In this document: positions 7,952 to 16,798 of the stretch, in pieces
Numbering within the stretch: the stretch's first letter is position 1
Layout of the letters: each line of letters starts with the position of its first letter
Assembly: GCA_035764005.1 (NCBI GenBank)
Contig: DASTZZ010000003.1
Location: 31,234 to 95,233 of the forward strand
Reading direction: 5' to 3'
Length of the DNA: 64,000 nt
Source: Terriglobales bacterium
GTDB lineage: Bacteria > Acidobacteriota > Terriglobia > Terriglobales > Acidobacteriaceae
Notes under the pieces: generated by a model
Seen by the model: only the letters and a program-made list of their open reading frames with translations
Database searches by the model: none
What the model was told of the DNA's origin: nothing
Made by a program: the position numbers and the translations under genes

Positions 7952-9228
7952 CAGTTTTCGATGGGTATTGTCGTCATCCATTCTCCCGATTTAAAGCTTT
8001 CCCGATCGGGCGGAATCACCAGGAGGCAATCAGCTCCAGCGAACGCAGCTACGTCTCCGGATCCCTGCCAGCTCAGCAGCTCAACTTCAGGATCGTCCCA
8101 TGCTCCGGAGATCTTGCCGGGCAGAAAGCGCGTTAGTCCCGTTTTGGTCTTTAGGTCTTTTCCCAACCGCATCTTTCTTGCGGTAACTGCGGACGCAGAG
8201 GCTCCTGCTAGCGCTCGAACGAACAACCTTCCAAAAAGCTGGAATGTCACCATTGTAGAGATCGGATTGCCTGGCAGTCCGAAGAAGTAGGTCCAGCGAT
8301 CGCGATTGGATTGTGGATGTGCGCGTCCGAACACAAGCGGCTTCCCAGGCTGAATCTGCACGCCTGTAAACAGAAACTCAGCGCCGAACTCGGCGAGTGC
8401 GTCCTCCACCAGATCATATTCCCCGGCAGAGACACCGCCGCTGAGCAGCAGCAGATCGCTTTCAAGTCCCTGAGCAATCAACTCTCGCAGGCGTGCCCGC
8501 TCATCCGGAGCGATGGGGAGCTGCACTGCGTCGCCGCCACTCGCGATTACCTGCGCAGCTACAGAAAAGCTGTTGGAGTTGCGAATCTGATTGGCTGCCG
8601 GTTCTGCATCAATAGGGACGATCTCATCTCCCGTAGGCAAGATCGCAATTCGTGGCCGCGAATAAACGTTGATCATTGGCTTGCCTGCCGATGCCGCCAA
8701 TGCGATCTGAGGATGCGAAATCACAGTTCCTGGAGAAACAAGAGAGCTTCCCCGTTTAGCCTCACTGCCGCGAGGAACAACGTTTTCACCGGCGGCTACG
8801 GGCCGAAGAACGCGTACGTGCTCTCCCGCGCGCTCGGTGTATTCAACCATGACCACTGCGTCCGCTCCGCCGGGAACCGGGGCACCTGTCATGATCGAGA
8901 TGGCTTCCCCGCTGCCTAACCTTGTGAAACCTGCAGGAAAGTCGCCTCCGGCTCGGATCTCGCCCGCGAGCTTCAATCCAGCGGGGACGCGGCCCACGTC
9001 CTCGCTGCGCACTGCGTACCCATCGCGCGTGGCACGAGGAAACGGCGGGAAGTCACGATCGGCCAAGATGGGCTGCGCCAGGACTCGGCCGAGGGAATCC
9101 AAAATCGGAACCTGCTCGATTTGTTTTTGCGAGAAGCGAGCTTGATTGGCGTGCGACAAAACCGTTCGCTGCGCCTCTTCGAAGTTGAGTACGTTATCAA
9201 TTCGAGATTGTGCTTTTACCTGAGGCAT
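7951..9228 (-). CDS. moeA: Molybdopterin molybdenumtransferase MoeA
   Basis: 425 residues, normal for the family. MoeA inserts molybdate into adenylylated molybdopterin. Marks seen in order are the N-terminal FPPFPRATRDGYAVRSED (domain contacting substrate), the GAPVPGGADAVVMVEYTE segment, the MogA-like domain with LSGGVSAGEYDLVEDAL and GLPGNPISTMVTFQLF, and a C-terminal beta-barrel. It is the first gene of the leftward cofactor cluster moeA-moaC-regulator-mog. The stop codon overlaps the moaC start. No molybdenum-cofactor riboswitch could be recognised in the short region upstream, which is occupied by the terminator of the preceding gene. Confidence 0.95.
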   Translation of the reverse strand: MPQVKAQSRIDNVLNFEEAQRTVLSHANQARFSQKQIEQVPILDSLGRVLAQPILADRDFPPFPRATRDGYAVRSEDVGRVPAGLKLAGEIRAGGDFPAGFTRLGSGEAISIMTGAPVPGGADAVVMVEYTERAGEHVRVLRPVAAGENVVPRGSEAKRGSSLVSPGTVISHPQIALAASAGKPMINVYSRPRIAILPTGDEIVPIDAEPAANQIRNSNSFSVAAQVIASGGDAVQLPIAPDERARLRELIAQGLESDLLLLSGGVSAGEYDLVEDALAEFGAEFLFTGVQIQPGKPLVFGRAHPQSNRDRWTYFFGLPGNPISTMVTFQLFGRLFVRALAGASASAVTARKMRLGKDLKTKTGLTRFLPGKISGAWDDPEVELLSWQGSGDVAAFAGADCLLVIPPDRESFKSGEWMTTIPIEN

Positions 9229-9233
9229 CCATC

Positions 9234-9261
9234 AAAAAAGGCGGCCTCGCGGGCCGCCTTT
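9234..9261 (-). terminator. Rho-independent terminator of the TPR gene
   Basis: AAAGGCGGCC (9237-9246) pairs perfectly with GGCCGCCTTT (9252-9261) around a five-base loop; on the minus strand the stem is followed by a run of six T. It lies 18 bp after the stop codon of the TPR protein gene and only six bases before the moeA start, so it separates the two leftward units. Confidence 0.9.
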
Positions 9262-9278
9262 ACCGGATTCGGATTCGA

Positions 9279-10412
9279 CTATTTCTTCTTCCCATACTGC
9301 GTGGTGACCTTTGCGCCCAAACTGTCGAGCATCTGCTTGGCACCTTCGGCATACGGACCGGTCGGCTGCAACTCGAGATACTTGTTGAAGTCGTCAACCG
9401 TGCCCGGAGGAGCGACCATCTTCCCGGACTTATCCACCGTTGCTTTCTGCAATGAGTTGATCGCCCGTTGGTAATACGAATCGGCGTGGTTAGGATCGGC
9501 CTGGATCGATTTCGTAAACGCCGCGTTTGCCTCGTCTGTCTTACCGGCGTTGGTTAGAACCGCGCCTTCGTTGTAGTAGGCCTGCGAAGCGTGCGTGGGA
9601 TCCTGCTCGACTTCCTTGTTGTAGGCGTCCACCGCTTCCGGAATCTTTCCCGATTTGGCATATGCCTGGCCGAGGTTGTCGTAGTAGGAAGCGAGCATCG
9701 CCTTCGTGTTCGGGGCTGCGGCCGCCGTGCCCGCAGTCGCCAGTTGCACCGCCTTATTGAGTGCGTCGATCGCTTCGGGATACTTCTTGTCGTTCAGATA
9801 TGCCGCGCCAAGCACGCCATAGACCTGATGATGCTGGCCATTATCTGCCTGCTCAGCCTGCTGCATCGTCGTGACTGCCTGGTCGTAGTTCTTGGCCTGC
9901 ATATCCGCCTGAGCTTCCTTCAGCAGGGTATTGAGATTGCCGATCTTGGCATTCTCTTTCATGATCTCGGCGTTCTTCTTATTGATCTCCTCGATCTGCT
10001 TCTTCTGCTCTTCAGTCAGCTTGGGCTGCTCTTGCTTCATCCCGGGTTGCGGAGGTGGCGGCGCCGCCGCTTGTCCGGGCTGGGCGGGCGTGAGATCGAT
10101 ATCGAGCTCATTCACGTCCTGAGGTGCATTGAGCGAAGCCTGAAATTGCGTAGTGTAGATGACCTTGTTGTCCTTGCTCACCGTCACGTCGAATTTTCCC
10201 GGGGTGATACCGATACTGAAGAACTTGCCTTTTTTGTCGGTCTTCAGCGTGTACTTGCGACCGGTATCGATATCCTTCAGTTGCACTTGCGCGCCAACGA
10301 CGGGGCCGCTGGGATCTTTCACAAAGCCCTGAATCGTAGTTGTTTGTGCCAGCGCACCGATTGCGCTTGCCATTAAGAACAGCAGAGCCACGGCTCCTGT
10401 TCTGAATCTCAT
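9279..10412 (-). CDS. Secreted TPR protein with N-terminal carboxypeptidase-regulatory-like domain
   Basis: 377 residues. A signal peptide (VALLFLMASAIGALAQ) is followed at about residues 25-110 by a beta-sandwich of the carboxypeptidase regulatory-like type (QGFVKDPSGPVVGAQVQLKD). Next come a proline-rich linker, a charged coiled coil around residues 130-165 (EEQKKQIEEINKKNAEIMKE), and about four to five tetratricopeptide repeats (for example LASYYDNLGQAYAKSGKIPEA and the following ADSYYQRAINSLQKA). It is probably an exported scaffold acting in the periplasm; similar proteins are common in Acidobacteria. The start has a strong GGAGG nine to five bases upstream. It is monocistronic, ended by the hairpin at 9234-9261. 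Confidence 0.85.
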   Translation of the reverse strand: MRFRTGAVALLFLMASAIGALAQTTTIQGFVKDPSGPVVGAQVQLKDIDTGRKYTLKTDKKGKFFSIGITPGKFDVTVSKDNKVIYTTQFQASLNAPQDVNELDIDLTPAQPGQAAAPPPPQPGMKQEQPKLTEEQKKQIEEINKKNAEIMKENAKIGNLNTLLKEAQADMQAKNYDQAVTTMQQAEQADNGQHHQVYGVLGAAYLNDKKYPEAIDALNKAVQLATAGTAAAAPNTKAMLASYYDNLGQAYAKSGKIPEAVDAYNKEVEQDPTHASQAYYNEGAVLTNAGKTDEANAAFTKSIQADPNHADSYYQRAINSLQKATVDKSGKMVAPPGTVDDFNKYLELQPTGPYAEGAKQMLDSLGAKVTTQYGKKK

Positions 10413-10580
10413 AAAGTTCCTCCGATAGTCAGCAATGAGTCAGCCTCAGACAAACGGCAATTTCAAGGCATGCCCAGATCACAAACTACCAAGGGCAGCA
10501 ACTCTCGTGCGCTGACAGTCAAACTCGCAGTAAATACAAGGTAAATCGAAGGTCGTACTTACTTCAAGCTGCGGGAACAT

Positions 10581-11675
10581 TCAGGCGACTCGCAAGCTGC
10601 CAGCTCTCACACGCGTGGTCTTGACGACGGTTCGCGCCAGGAGCGGAATGTTTAGACAGGCAACAGCCGCGGCCCGCAATTTTATCGGCAGGCGCTGCAG
10701 AGTTCTCAGGCGTTTCGCGCCATTTAATGCGGGGTGAATCAATCGGCGATACTCGTGATCATAGCGAGATACCGCATCGTCAAACGTGCAGTTGCCGAGA
10801 AGAAAAGGGCCAAGAGCTTCGACCGCCATGCGTCCGCTGTGTAGGGCGATCGAGATACCGTCTCCGGCAAATGGATCGAGGAACGCGGCTGCATCGCCTA
10901 CCAACAGCATTCCATCATGCGAGGTCATCGGAGCCCGGAAGACCAGCGGCGCGGTGCTTATGGGATCGCCAGCAGCTTTCCATCTGCGGGAGCGTTCTTT
11001 GAGATCGCGATTTAAAGCAAAGACGGAAGTTAGATGTTGCGCGACGCTCGGCTTTACCATCGCCGCTGCGTTCACCACGCCATCGCCGACTGGCTGAACG
11101 CCGCAATAGCCTCCGTCGAAAAAATAGAGGTCGCAGGATTTGCTGCAGTCTGGCTCGAAAAAATGGCCCTTTAATCCAATGAATTGCTCATGGGCCGACA
11201 CCGTCCGCTTCGCGAGATTCGACCAGCGGCCCGTCGCGTTGATCACCGCTCGGGCGAGGATTTCCTCTGATTCGAGGCGAATCACGAAGCCATTTTGGGA
11301 CGGCGCTGCACTTTTCGCGCGCGTTCGATCTCGGACCACACAGCCTGGCAACGCGCAAGCTTTGTACAGTGCGGCATCGAGCTCGTGGCGCGAAATACTT
11401 GCAGCAGGCGGAGCGACGGGCAAAGTCGCGCACGCCTCTTCGACAAAGATCCGTGCTCTGCTGATTCGCGGTGCATCTGCGAACTGTTCTTCTCCCATGA
11501 GGTCGGCGAGAATGTTCAGGGCCTCCCCGGAGACGAATTCGCCGCAGACTTTCTGTCGCGGAAAGCTGCCCGCTTCGAGCAACAGAACGGTGAAGCCGAG
11601 GCGTGCCGCAGTGATTGCTGCCGAGGAACCTGCAGGTCCTCCGCCGATCACCGCGAGATCAAACGTCTCTTTCAT
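10581..11675 (-). CDS. FAD-dependent oxidoreductase, geranylgeranyl-reductase/halogenase-like
   Basis: About 364 residues. The N-terminus is a dinucleotide-binding fold (DLAVIGGGPAGSSAAI, then LLLEAGSFPRQKVCGEFVSG). The second FAD motif is LLVGDAAAFLDPFAGDGIS. This layout fits the flavoprotein monooxygenase/geranylgeranyl reductase superfamily. I chose the ATG at 11675, overlapping the methyltransferase stop by four bases (ATGA), rather than five codons earlier. A methyltransferase plus this kind of flavoprotein often accompanies a type III polyketide synthase in bacterial lipid-quinone or resorcinol clusters, but no such synthase is in the window, so the substrate is unknown. Confidence 0.82.
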   Translation of the reverse strand: MKETFDLAVIGGGPAGSSAAITAARLGFTVLLLEAGSFPRQKVCGEFVSGEALNILADLMGEEQFADAPRISRARIFVEEACATLPVAPPAASISRHELDAALYKACALPGCVVRDRTRAKSAAPSQNGFVIRLESEEILARAVINATGRWSNLAKRTVSAHEQFIGLKGHFFEPDCSKSCDLYFFDGGYCGVQPVGDGVVNAAAMVKPSVAQHLTSVFALNRDLKERSRRWKAAGDPISTAPLVFRAPMTSHDGMLLVGDAAAFLDPFAGDGISIALHSGRMAVEALGPFLLGNCTFDDAVSRYDHEYRRLIHPALNGAKRLRTLQRLPIKLRAAAVACLNIPLLARTVVKTTRVRAGSLRVA

Positions 11676-12346
11676 TTTGGCCCCTTCCACAGGATCAGCC
11701 CAAAACGCTGAAAGTAATGAGGCTGGACGAGGAAGGAACTTGCCTTGGAGTTCCGTGCCATCGCGCGAGCTTCAGCGATCGTGTAAGCGCGGCGAATCGA
11801 GACGGGAGCGTCATGACGCGTCAGCCGGCTCCGATATTTGAGCTTCCCAATATGGGCAGCAATCCAGTGAAACCGATTTCTTCTGATATCGCTGGCAATC
11901 ACCGCCAGACGCGCGACTCGCAGTGCCTCATTGAAGAAAACCGCAATCTGTTCGGGCTCTAAGTGGTGGAGGAAAAGATTGCACGAGACGATATCGAAAC
12001 TACCAGAAGCAAACGGCAATGAAAGCGCGTCGCCGGCGACTCGGGTGAACTTCTCGCGAATGCCGTTCATGTGAGTCAGAGCGCGGTCAAGGATGGTCAC
12101 CCGAAGCTGTATTCCATTGAGAGCTTGGGAAACATTCGAGACTACGTCGCCGGTGCCTCCGGCCACGTCCAATAGCTCCAGCGAGCTCCTGTGATATTTC
12201 CGAGCAACACTTTTGATGAGATGACGGAAGCTTGTGAATCCTCCGAACTTCTGGTTGATCCCGCGCAGGTCGAGGAGGCTATCGCGAACCTCGTCGGGCG
12301 TGCCCAGATCATCATCAAGCAACTCGGGTATTACGACACGCTTCAT
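11672..12346 (-). CDS. Class I SAM-dependent methyltransferase
   Basis: About 224 residues. The SAM-binding motif I is LELLDVAGGTGDV, followed by an acidic residue in VTILDRAL, VAGDALSLPF (motif for the adenine loop), and FDIVSCNLFLHHLEPEQIAV. The C-terminal part (RHDAPVSIRRAYTIAEARAM) resembles methyltransferases found beside flavoproteins in Acidobacteria. A GTG at 12385 would give 13 more residues, but MKRVVIPELLDDD from the ATG at 12346 is the better family-like start. It is translated just ahead of the flavoprotein (ATGA overlap), so the two products probably modify the same small molecule. Confidence 0.82.
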   Translation of the reverse strand: MKRVVIPELLDDDLGTPDEVRDSLLDLRGINQKFGGFTSFRHLIKSVARKYHRSSLELLDVAGGTGDVVSNVSQALNGIQLRVTILDRALTHMNGIREKFTRVAGDALSLPFASGSFDIVSCNLFLHHLEPEQIAVFFNEALRVARLAVIASDIRRNRFHWIAAHIGKLKYRSRLTRHDAPVSIRRAYTIAEARAMARNSKASSFLVQPHYFQRFGLILWKGPK

Positions 12347-12444
12347 TTTGGCTGACGTGGATCCGCCGACAGCGGCCGGAGCCACGTTTACTCGTTCGTA
12401 TCCATATTATTGTGAGGGACTAATTTTCAGGGCCAGAGCGAATG

Positions 12445-14199
12445 CTATTGCACGCTCTCCAACTCTTCTTCGAGGAGTTGCTTGTTGTACAGATCGGCGT
12501 AGTAGCCATCGCGCGCGATCAGTTCGTCGTGTGTCCCTAGTTCGACAATCGATCCTCCGTACAGCACCGCGATTTGATCGGCTGCACGTACCGTGGAAAC
12601 GCGATGTGAAATGAAGATCGTTGTGCGTCCGCGCATGATCTCGCGCAGGTGAGTCAAGATGCGCTCTTCGGTGTAGGTGTCGACGCTGGCCAGCGCGTCG
12701 TCGAGGATGAGGATTCGAGGATTGCGGATGATCGCGCGCGCAATTGCGGTGCGCTGCTTTTGTCCGCCGGATAGTGTAAGTCCGCGCTCGCCGACAATGG
12801 TTGCGTACTTCTGGGGGAAGCCCTCGATATCCTGCGCAAAGCTCGCCGCTTCTGCTGCGTGTTCGACATCCGCGTCAAAAGCGTTCTCCACGCCAAAAGC
12901 GATGTTCTCGCGAATACTCGTGCTGAAAAGGAAGGTCTCCTGCGGGACGAAGCCGATATTTCTGCGCAGAGTCTCCAAAGGAAATTCGCTGATCTCACGA
13001 GCATCGAGCAGAAATGTCCCGCGCGGCGCATCATAGATGCGCGGAATCAGGCTGACGAGCGTGCTCTTTCCCGATCCGGTCGGACCGACGATCGCAAGGC
13101 TCGTCCCTGCAGGAATGTGCAGGTTGATATTCTTGAGAACTTTGCCGCCGGCCGGATATGAGAAGTTCAGATTTCTAAATTCGAGGTCGCCTCGCGTTTC
13201 AGAGACATGTCTCAAATCGGGAGCAACAGCCGCATCAGTGATGGTTGGCTTTTCGGAAAAGATTTCGTTGATGCGGCCTAGCGAAGCGGTACCGCGCTGA
13301 AACAGATTAATGACCCAGCCCAGCGCGATCACCGGCCAGGTGAGCTGGACCATATACGTGTTGTAGGCGACGAACTGGCCAACGTTCATGCGGCCCAGCA
13401 GCACTTCGCGTCCGCCAAGCCAGAGAACGAGGATGATGGCGAGGCCGAGCAGAGTCTCCAGAGTCGGCCAGAGCATGCCGATCAGGCGAACGAGTTTCAG
13501 GCTGCGTGAGATGTATTCCTGGTTCGCATTCTCGAAGAGTTCGATCTCGGCCTCTTCTTGGACGTACGCGCGCACCAGCCGCGCACCCGAGAAGTTCTCC
13601 TGCGCTCGCGCTGAAATATCCGAGAAGGTTGCCTGAATTCTTTCGAAGCGTTCGTGAATGCGGCGCCCGAAGTACTGAACCAAAATGCTCGCTGCAGGAA
13701 GCGGCAAGAACGCAAAGAGTGTCAGCCGTGGGCTGATGTTCAGCATGAACGCCAGTGCGCCGGCCGTGAAGATGATCGTATTGGCCGTGTACATGATCGC
13801 CGGACCAAGGAGCATGCGTACGGCGTTCAGATCGTTTGTGGCGCGAGCCATGATGTCGCCCACTCGCGTGCGCTGGTAGTACGAATATGAGAGCGATTCG
13901 AGATGCTTGAAGAGATCATTGCGCAGATCGAACTCAATCTCGCGCGAGATGCCGATCAGGATCCAGCGCATCAGAAACTGGAAAATGCCCTTGCTGACAG
14001 CAATACCGATCAAAGCCAAGGAGTAAGTAACGATCTTGTGTTGAGTGACGCCGACATTCAGATCGTTAATTGCTCGTCCGATGACCTGAGGGAAAAGAAT
14101 CCAGATCGCGTTGTTGAGCAGCAGGGCGACGCCACCCCAGAAGAACTTAACGCGGTAGCGATACAGATATGGCTTGAGAGGATTGAGTCTTTTGAACAT
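12445..14199 (-). CDS. ABC exporter half-transporter (permease-ATPase fusion)
   Basis: 584 residues. Six transmembrane helices (residues about 15-310) precede a nucleotide-binding domain with Walker A GPTGSGKST, signature LSGGQKQR, and H-loop FISHRVSTV. The Walker B ends LILDDALASVD: the usual catalytic Glu after the Asp is itself an Asp. That substitution is typical of the degenerate-site subunit of heterodimeric exporters such as BmrC/YheI or TM287, so an unlinked partner is possible. No second exporter gene is adjacent. It lies between the LptFG permease and the methyltransferase on one strand, but a palindrome separates it from the former. Confidence 0.9.
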   Translation of the reverse strand: MFKRLNPLKPYLYRYRVKFFWGGVALLLNNAIWILFPQVIGRAINDLNVGVTQHKIVTYSLALIGIAVSKGIFQFLMRWILIGISREIEFDLRNDLFKHLESLSYSYYQRTRVGDIMARATNDLNAVRMLLGPAIMYTANTIIFTAGALAFMLNISPRLTLFAFLPLPAASILVQYFGRRIHERFERIQATFSDISARAQENFSGARLVRAYVQEEAEIELFENANQEYISRSLKLVRLIGMLWPTLETLLGLAIILVLWLGGREVLLGRMNVGQFVAYNTYMVQLTWPVIALGWVINLFQRGTASLGRINEIFSEKPTITDAAVAPDLRHVSETRGDLEFRNLNFSYPAGGKVLKNINLHIPAGTSLAIVGPTGSGKSTLVSLIPRIYDAPRGTFLLDAREISEFPLETLRRNIGFVPQETFLFSTSIRENIAFGVENAFDADVEHAAEAASFAQDIEGFPQKYATIVGERGLTLSGGQKQRTAIARAIIRNPRILILDDALASVDTYTEERILTHLREIMRGRTTIFISHRVSTVRAADQIAVLYGGSIVELGTHDELIARDGYYADLYNKQLLEEELESVQ

Positions 14200-14236
14200 C
14201 GAGATCTGAGGATGCGAGGGTGCAGATATCTAAACT

Positions 14237-14312
14237 GGAGTCAGTACCGCCTGCGGTAGCAGGTGGGTGTGTACGCAATCACCCATCCGCTACCGCGGAC
14301 GGTACTGACTCC
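14237..14312. repeat. Palindromic intergenic repeat, class 1 (GTCAGTACCG type)
   Basis: Two 32-nt arms facing each other (14237-14268 and 14281-14312) with a 12-nt spacer. Each arm contains GTCAGTACCG, then a small hairpin of TCCGC-GGTA-GCGGA type, then GGGT. The right arm, read on the minus strand, is identical over 29 nt to the left arm of 18545-18624 and to 63972-64000. The GGTAG tetranucleotide next to a hairpin recalls REP elements. Confidence 0.8.
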
Positions 14313-14325
14313 GTCTCGTTCCATC

Positions 14326-16632
14326 TTACGTCGGCACCTTCAGCATGAAGTAGCCGCCGGCCAGCGCGAAGATCACATCTGGGGACCAGGCGGCGAGAGC
14401 TGCTGGTAGTTGGTTCACGTTGCCCATCGCTTCGAACAATCCACTCGTGATCCAGTACACCACCGCAATCCCGATAGCGGTGGCAACACCACGCAACGCA
14501 CCTTGCCGTCCAGCGGACAGTGCAAACGGAATCGCCAAAATGGACATCACGAGCGTGATCAGCGGGAATGAGAGCTTCTTATAGAGCTGCACCTTGAGCC
14601 GCACCACTTCAAAGCCACCCTGCTCCAGCTCGCGGATGTAGGATCTCAGCTCGTCGAAGTTCATCTCCGAGGACTGCTTCACCTCTTTCTTGAAGTAGCT
14701 CGGCGGCTCGTCGATGTCGGAGAACGTAGTCACGTCAAAGGTGCGGTAATCCTTAACGTTCGTGGGTGCGAGAGTGCGCACCCAACCACGCTCGAAGATC
14801 CATTTGCGCAGCGAATCGTTCCAGAAGACGCGCGTGGCAAACGTGCGCTCGGTAAGCGCGAATGCTTTGGGATCGAGATCGAAGACTGAAAGGTTGGCAA
14901 ACTGATTTCGCTCGCTGTCGAAGAATTCGTAGTAGTAGATTTCGTGATGCTGACCGAAGATCCACTTGTGTTGCGGATTTAAGTAGGTCTGCGCCGGTTT
15001 TCCCTTGATCTCGTTGCGGAGCGCGTCCTGCCGCTTATTCGCGTGCGGAAGATAAAACTGGTCGAAGAGAAAGAGTGCCGCCGACAGCATTCCTGCCAGC
15101 ACCAGCACAGGAACGATCAGCCGATAGAGGCTGATGCCCGTCGCCTTCATGGCCGTCAGCTCGTTTGATTTTTGCAGCAATCCGAAGGTTACAAGCACGG
15201 CAATGAGCACGCTGAGCGGCGTCATAAGGTAGAGCATCGAGGGGATCACATTGACGAGGTACTCGCCAACGGTAATCAGCGCGATGCGATTGCGCACGAT
15301 ATCGCCCAGCAGCTCGAAGAAGCTGAAGACCAACGTGAGCACGACGAACGTCGCCAGCACCAGTCCGAGATATTCCAGGAACTGCCGCAATACATAATCG
15401 TCAAGAATGAGCGGAAACCGCGAACCTCCCTTTCGCAGCAGTGACGTGCTCTCAGCGGTCTGCGCCTTCGGACCACCGCGCCAGAACCTCTGAACGAATT
15501 CCTTCCAAACAGCTCGGAATGAAATTACGTCGAGGCTGGAGCGTTGCACGCGGAACAGCAAAATCAGACCTGCGATGGCGAAGGCAATATCCGCACCCCA
15601 CACACCCAGTGGAGGCGAAACCTTTCCCTGACGCGCGAAAGCGATGCCGGCGCTCAGCGCGAAGTAATAGAGAAAAACCAGCAGGATCGTGAGAATAAAT
15701 CCGGTCGATTTCCCGCCCTTCTTCGACGAGAGTCCCAATGGGATTCCCACGAACATCAGCACCAGGCACGAGGCCGCCAGCGCGAACCTGCGATGGAATT
15801 CAATCCAGTACCAACGCGATTTCGCGCGGTCGCTGTGCTCGGCTCGCGACAGAACTTCGCTGGTTGTAAGTTCTGCTGCCGGCACGAGGTCGCGAGAGGG
15901 CGGAGGAACAGCCGGCGGCAGAGCAATCGGAATATCCGTCTGATCGAAGGTCGAGATGGTGTACTGATTCGGGTTGTTAGGATCGGTCTCCTGCTGGCTG
16001 CCGTTCTCAAGGTGCATGCGCAGCGTGTCATTTTCGGTAACGACGGTTGCGCGCTCAGCCAGCGTAATCTTCGGCGCTGAAGGGTTTGCGATGTCCGCCA
16101 GAAAAACGTTCTTCCACAGCGCTGCGCCGGAAGCGGGTTCCACGTCCTGCACATACAGCACGTAGCCTTTGAGATCTTCATAAAAAACTCGCGGTTGGAT
16201 CTCAAATGAAATCTGCGAAGTCTTCAGCGAATTCTGCAAATCCGCAAGCGCTGCTGCGGATCGTGGAGCAATGATGATGTTGTTCAGCAGCGCAATACCC
16301 AGCGCACCTGTGGCAAAGATGCTGATGATTCCGACAAACCGCCACGCGCCAATGCCGCTGGCGCGCAGAGCCGTGACTTCGCTGTCGGCGGCCATGCGTG
16401 AGAGGCCAATGAGAATTCCCACGAGCACGCCCATTGGCAAGGTAAACGTGAGTGCCGTGGGAACGGTGAGGAAAAAGATCTCAGCCACGCTCGGAATCGG
16501 CGCGCTGTTGCGCACAACCAACTCGAGGATGCGGCTCACATCGCGCATGAAAATCACAAACGTGAACAGCGCCGCGCCGATTAACCCGTGGGAGAAGACC
16601 TCCCAGAGAATGTAGCGAGTGAGAATCCGCAT
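14326..16632 (-). CDS. Fused LptF-LptG lipopolysaccharide export permease
   Basis: 768 residues, twice the usual length of one YjgP/YjgQ permease (about 360-390). Residues 1-365 form one complete LptF/G unit: the TRYILWEVF start, three helices, a periplasmic beta-jellyroll region around 130-270, then three helices. After a charged cytoplasmic linker (about 366-407), residues 408-768 repeat the pattern from DDYVLRQFLEYLGLVL. LptF and LptG form the heterodimeric channel that, with the ATPase LptB, extracts LPS from the inner membrane towards LptC/LptA. Here both halves are in one chain. No lptB or lptA/C is nearby. Starts with ATG; hspR lies 166 bp upstream on the same strand. Confidence 0.9.
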   Translation of the reverse strand: MRILTRYILWEVFSHGLIGAALFTFVIFMRDVSRILELVVRNSAPIPSVAEIFFLTVPTALTFTLPMGVLVGILIGLSRMAADSEVTALRASGIGAWRFVGIISIFATGALGIALLNNIIIAPRSAAALADLQNSLKTSQISFEIQPRVFYEDLKGYVLYVQDVEPASGAALWKNVFLADIANPSAPKITLAERATVVTENDTLRMHLENGSQQETDPNNPNQYTISTFDQTDIPIALPPAVPPPSRDLVPAAELTTSEVLSRAEHSDRAKSRWYWIEFHRRFALAASCLVLMFVGIPLGLSSKKGGKSTGFILTILLVFLYYFALSAGIAFARQGKVSPPLGVWGADIAFAIAGLILLFRVQRSSLDVISFRAVWKEFVQRFWRGGPKAQTAESTSLLRKGGSRFPLILDDYVLRQFLEYLGLVLATFVVLTLVFSFFELLGDIVRNRIALITVGEYLVNVIPSMLYLMTPLSVLIAVLVTFGLLQKSNELTAMKATGISLYRLIVPVLVLAGMLSAALFLFDQFYLPHANKRQDALRNEIKGKPAQTYLNPQHKWIFGQHHEIYYYEFFDSERNQFANLSVFDLDPKAFALTERTFATRVFWNDSLRKWIFERGWVRTLAPTNVKDYRTFDVTTFSDIDEPPSYFKKEVKQSSEMNFDELRSYIRELEQGGFEVVRLKVQLYKKLSFPLITLVMSILAIPFALSAGRQGALRGVATAIGIAVVYWITSGLFEAMGNVNQLPAALAAWSPDVIFALAGGYFMLKVPT

Positions 16633-16798
16633 AGTTGCAGGATGATTTCAGTCTAGAGCATTTTTGCTGAAACGGTGCTGGTGGACCCTAGACACGAAGT
16701 CGATATTATGGACGGATCCATCGCGTCGAGAACGGACAGACTGCGTCGTCGGGATGCCTAATAGGAAACACGAGGGTTTAGCTCAAGACCAAGTGTCG

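Noticed and set aside
8950..9230. Molybdenum-cofactor riboswitch before moeA
   Set aside because: The gap between the moeA start and the preceding gene is only 50 bp and holds a terminator; there is no room for the riboswitch.
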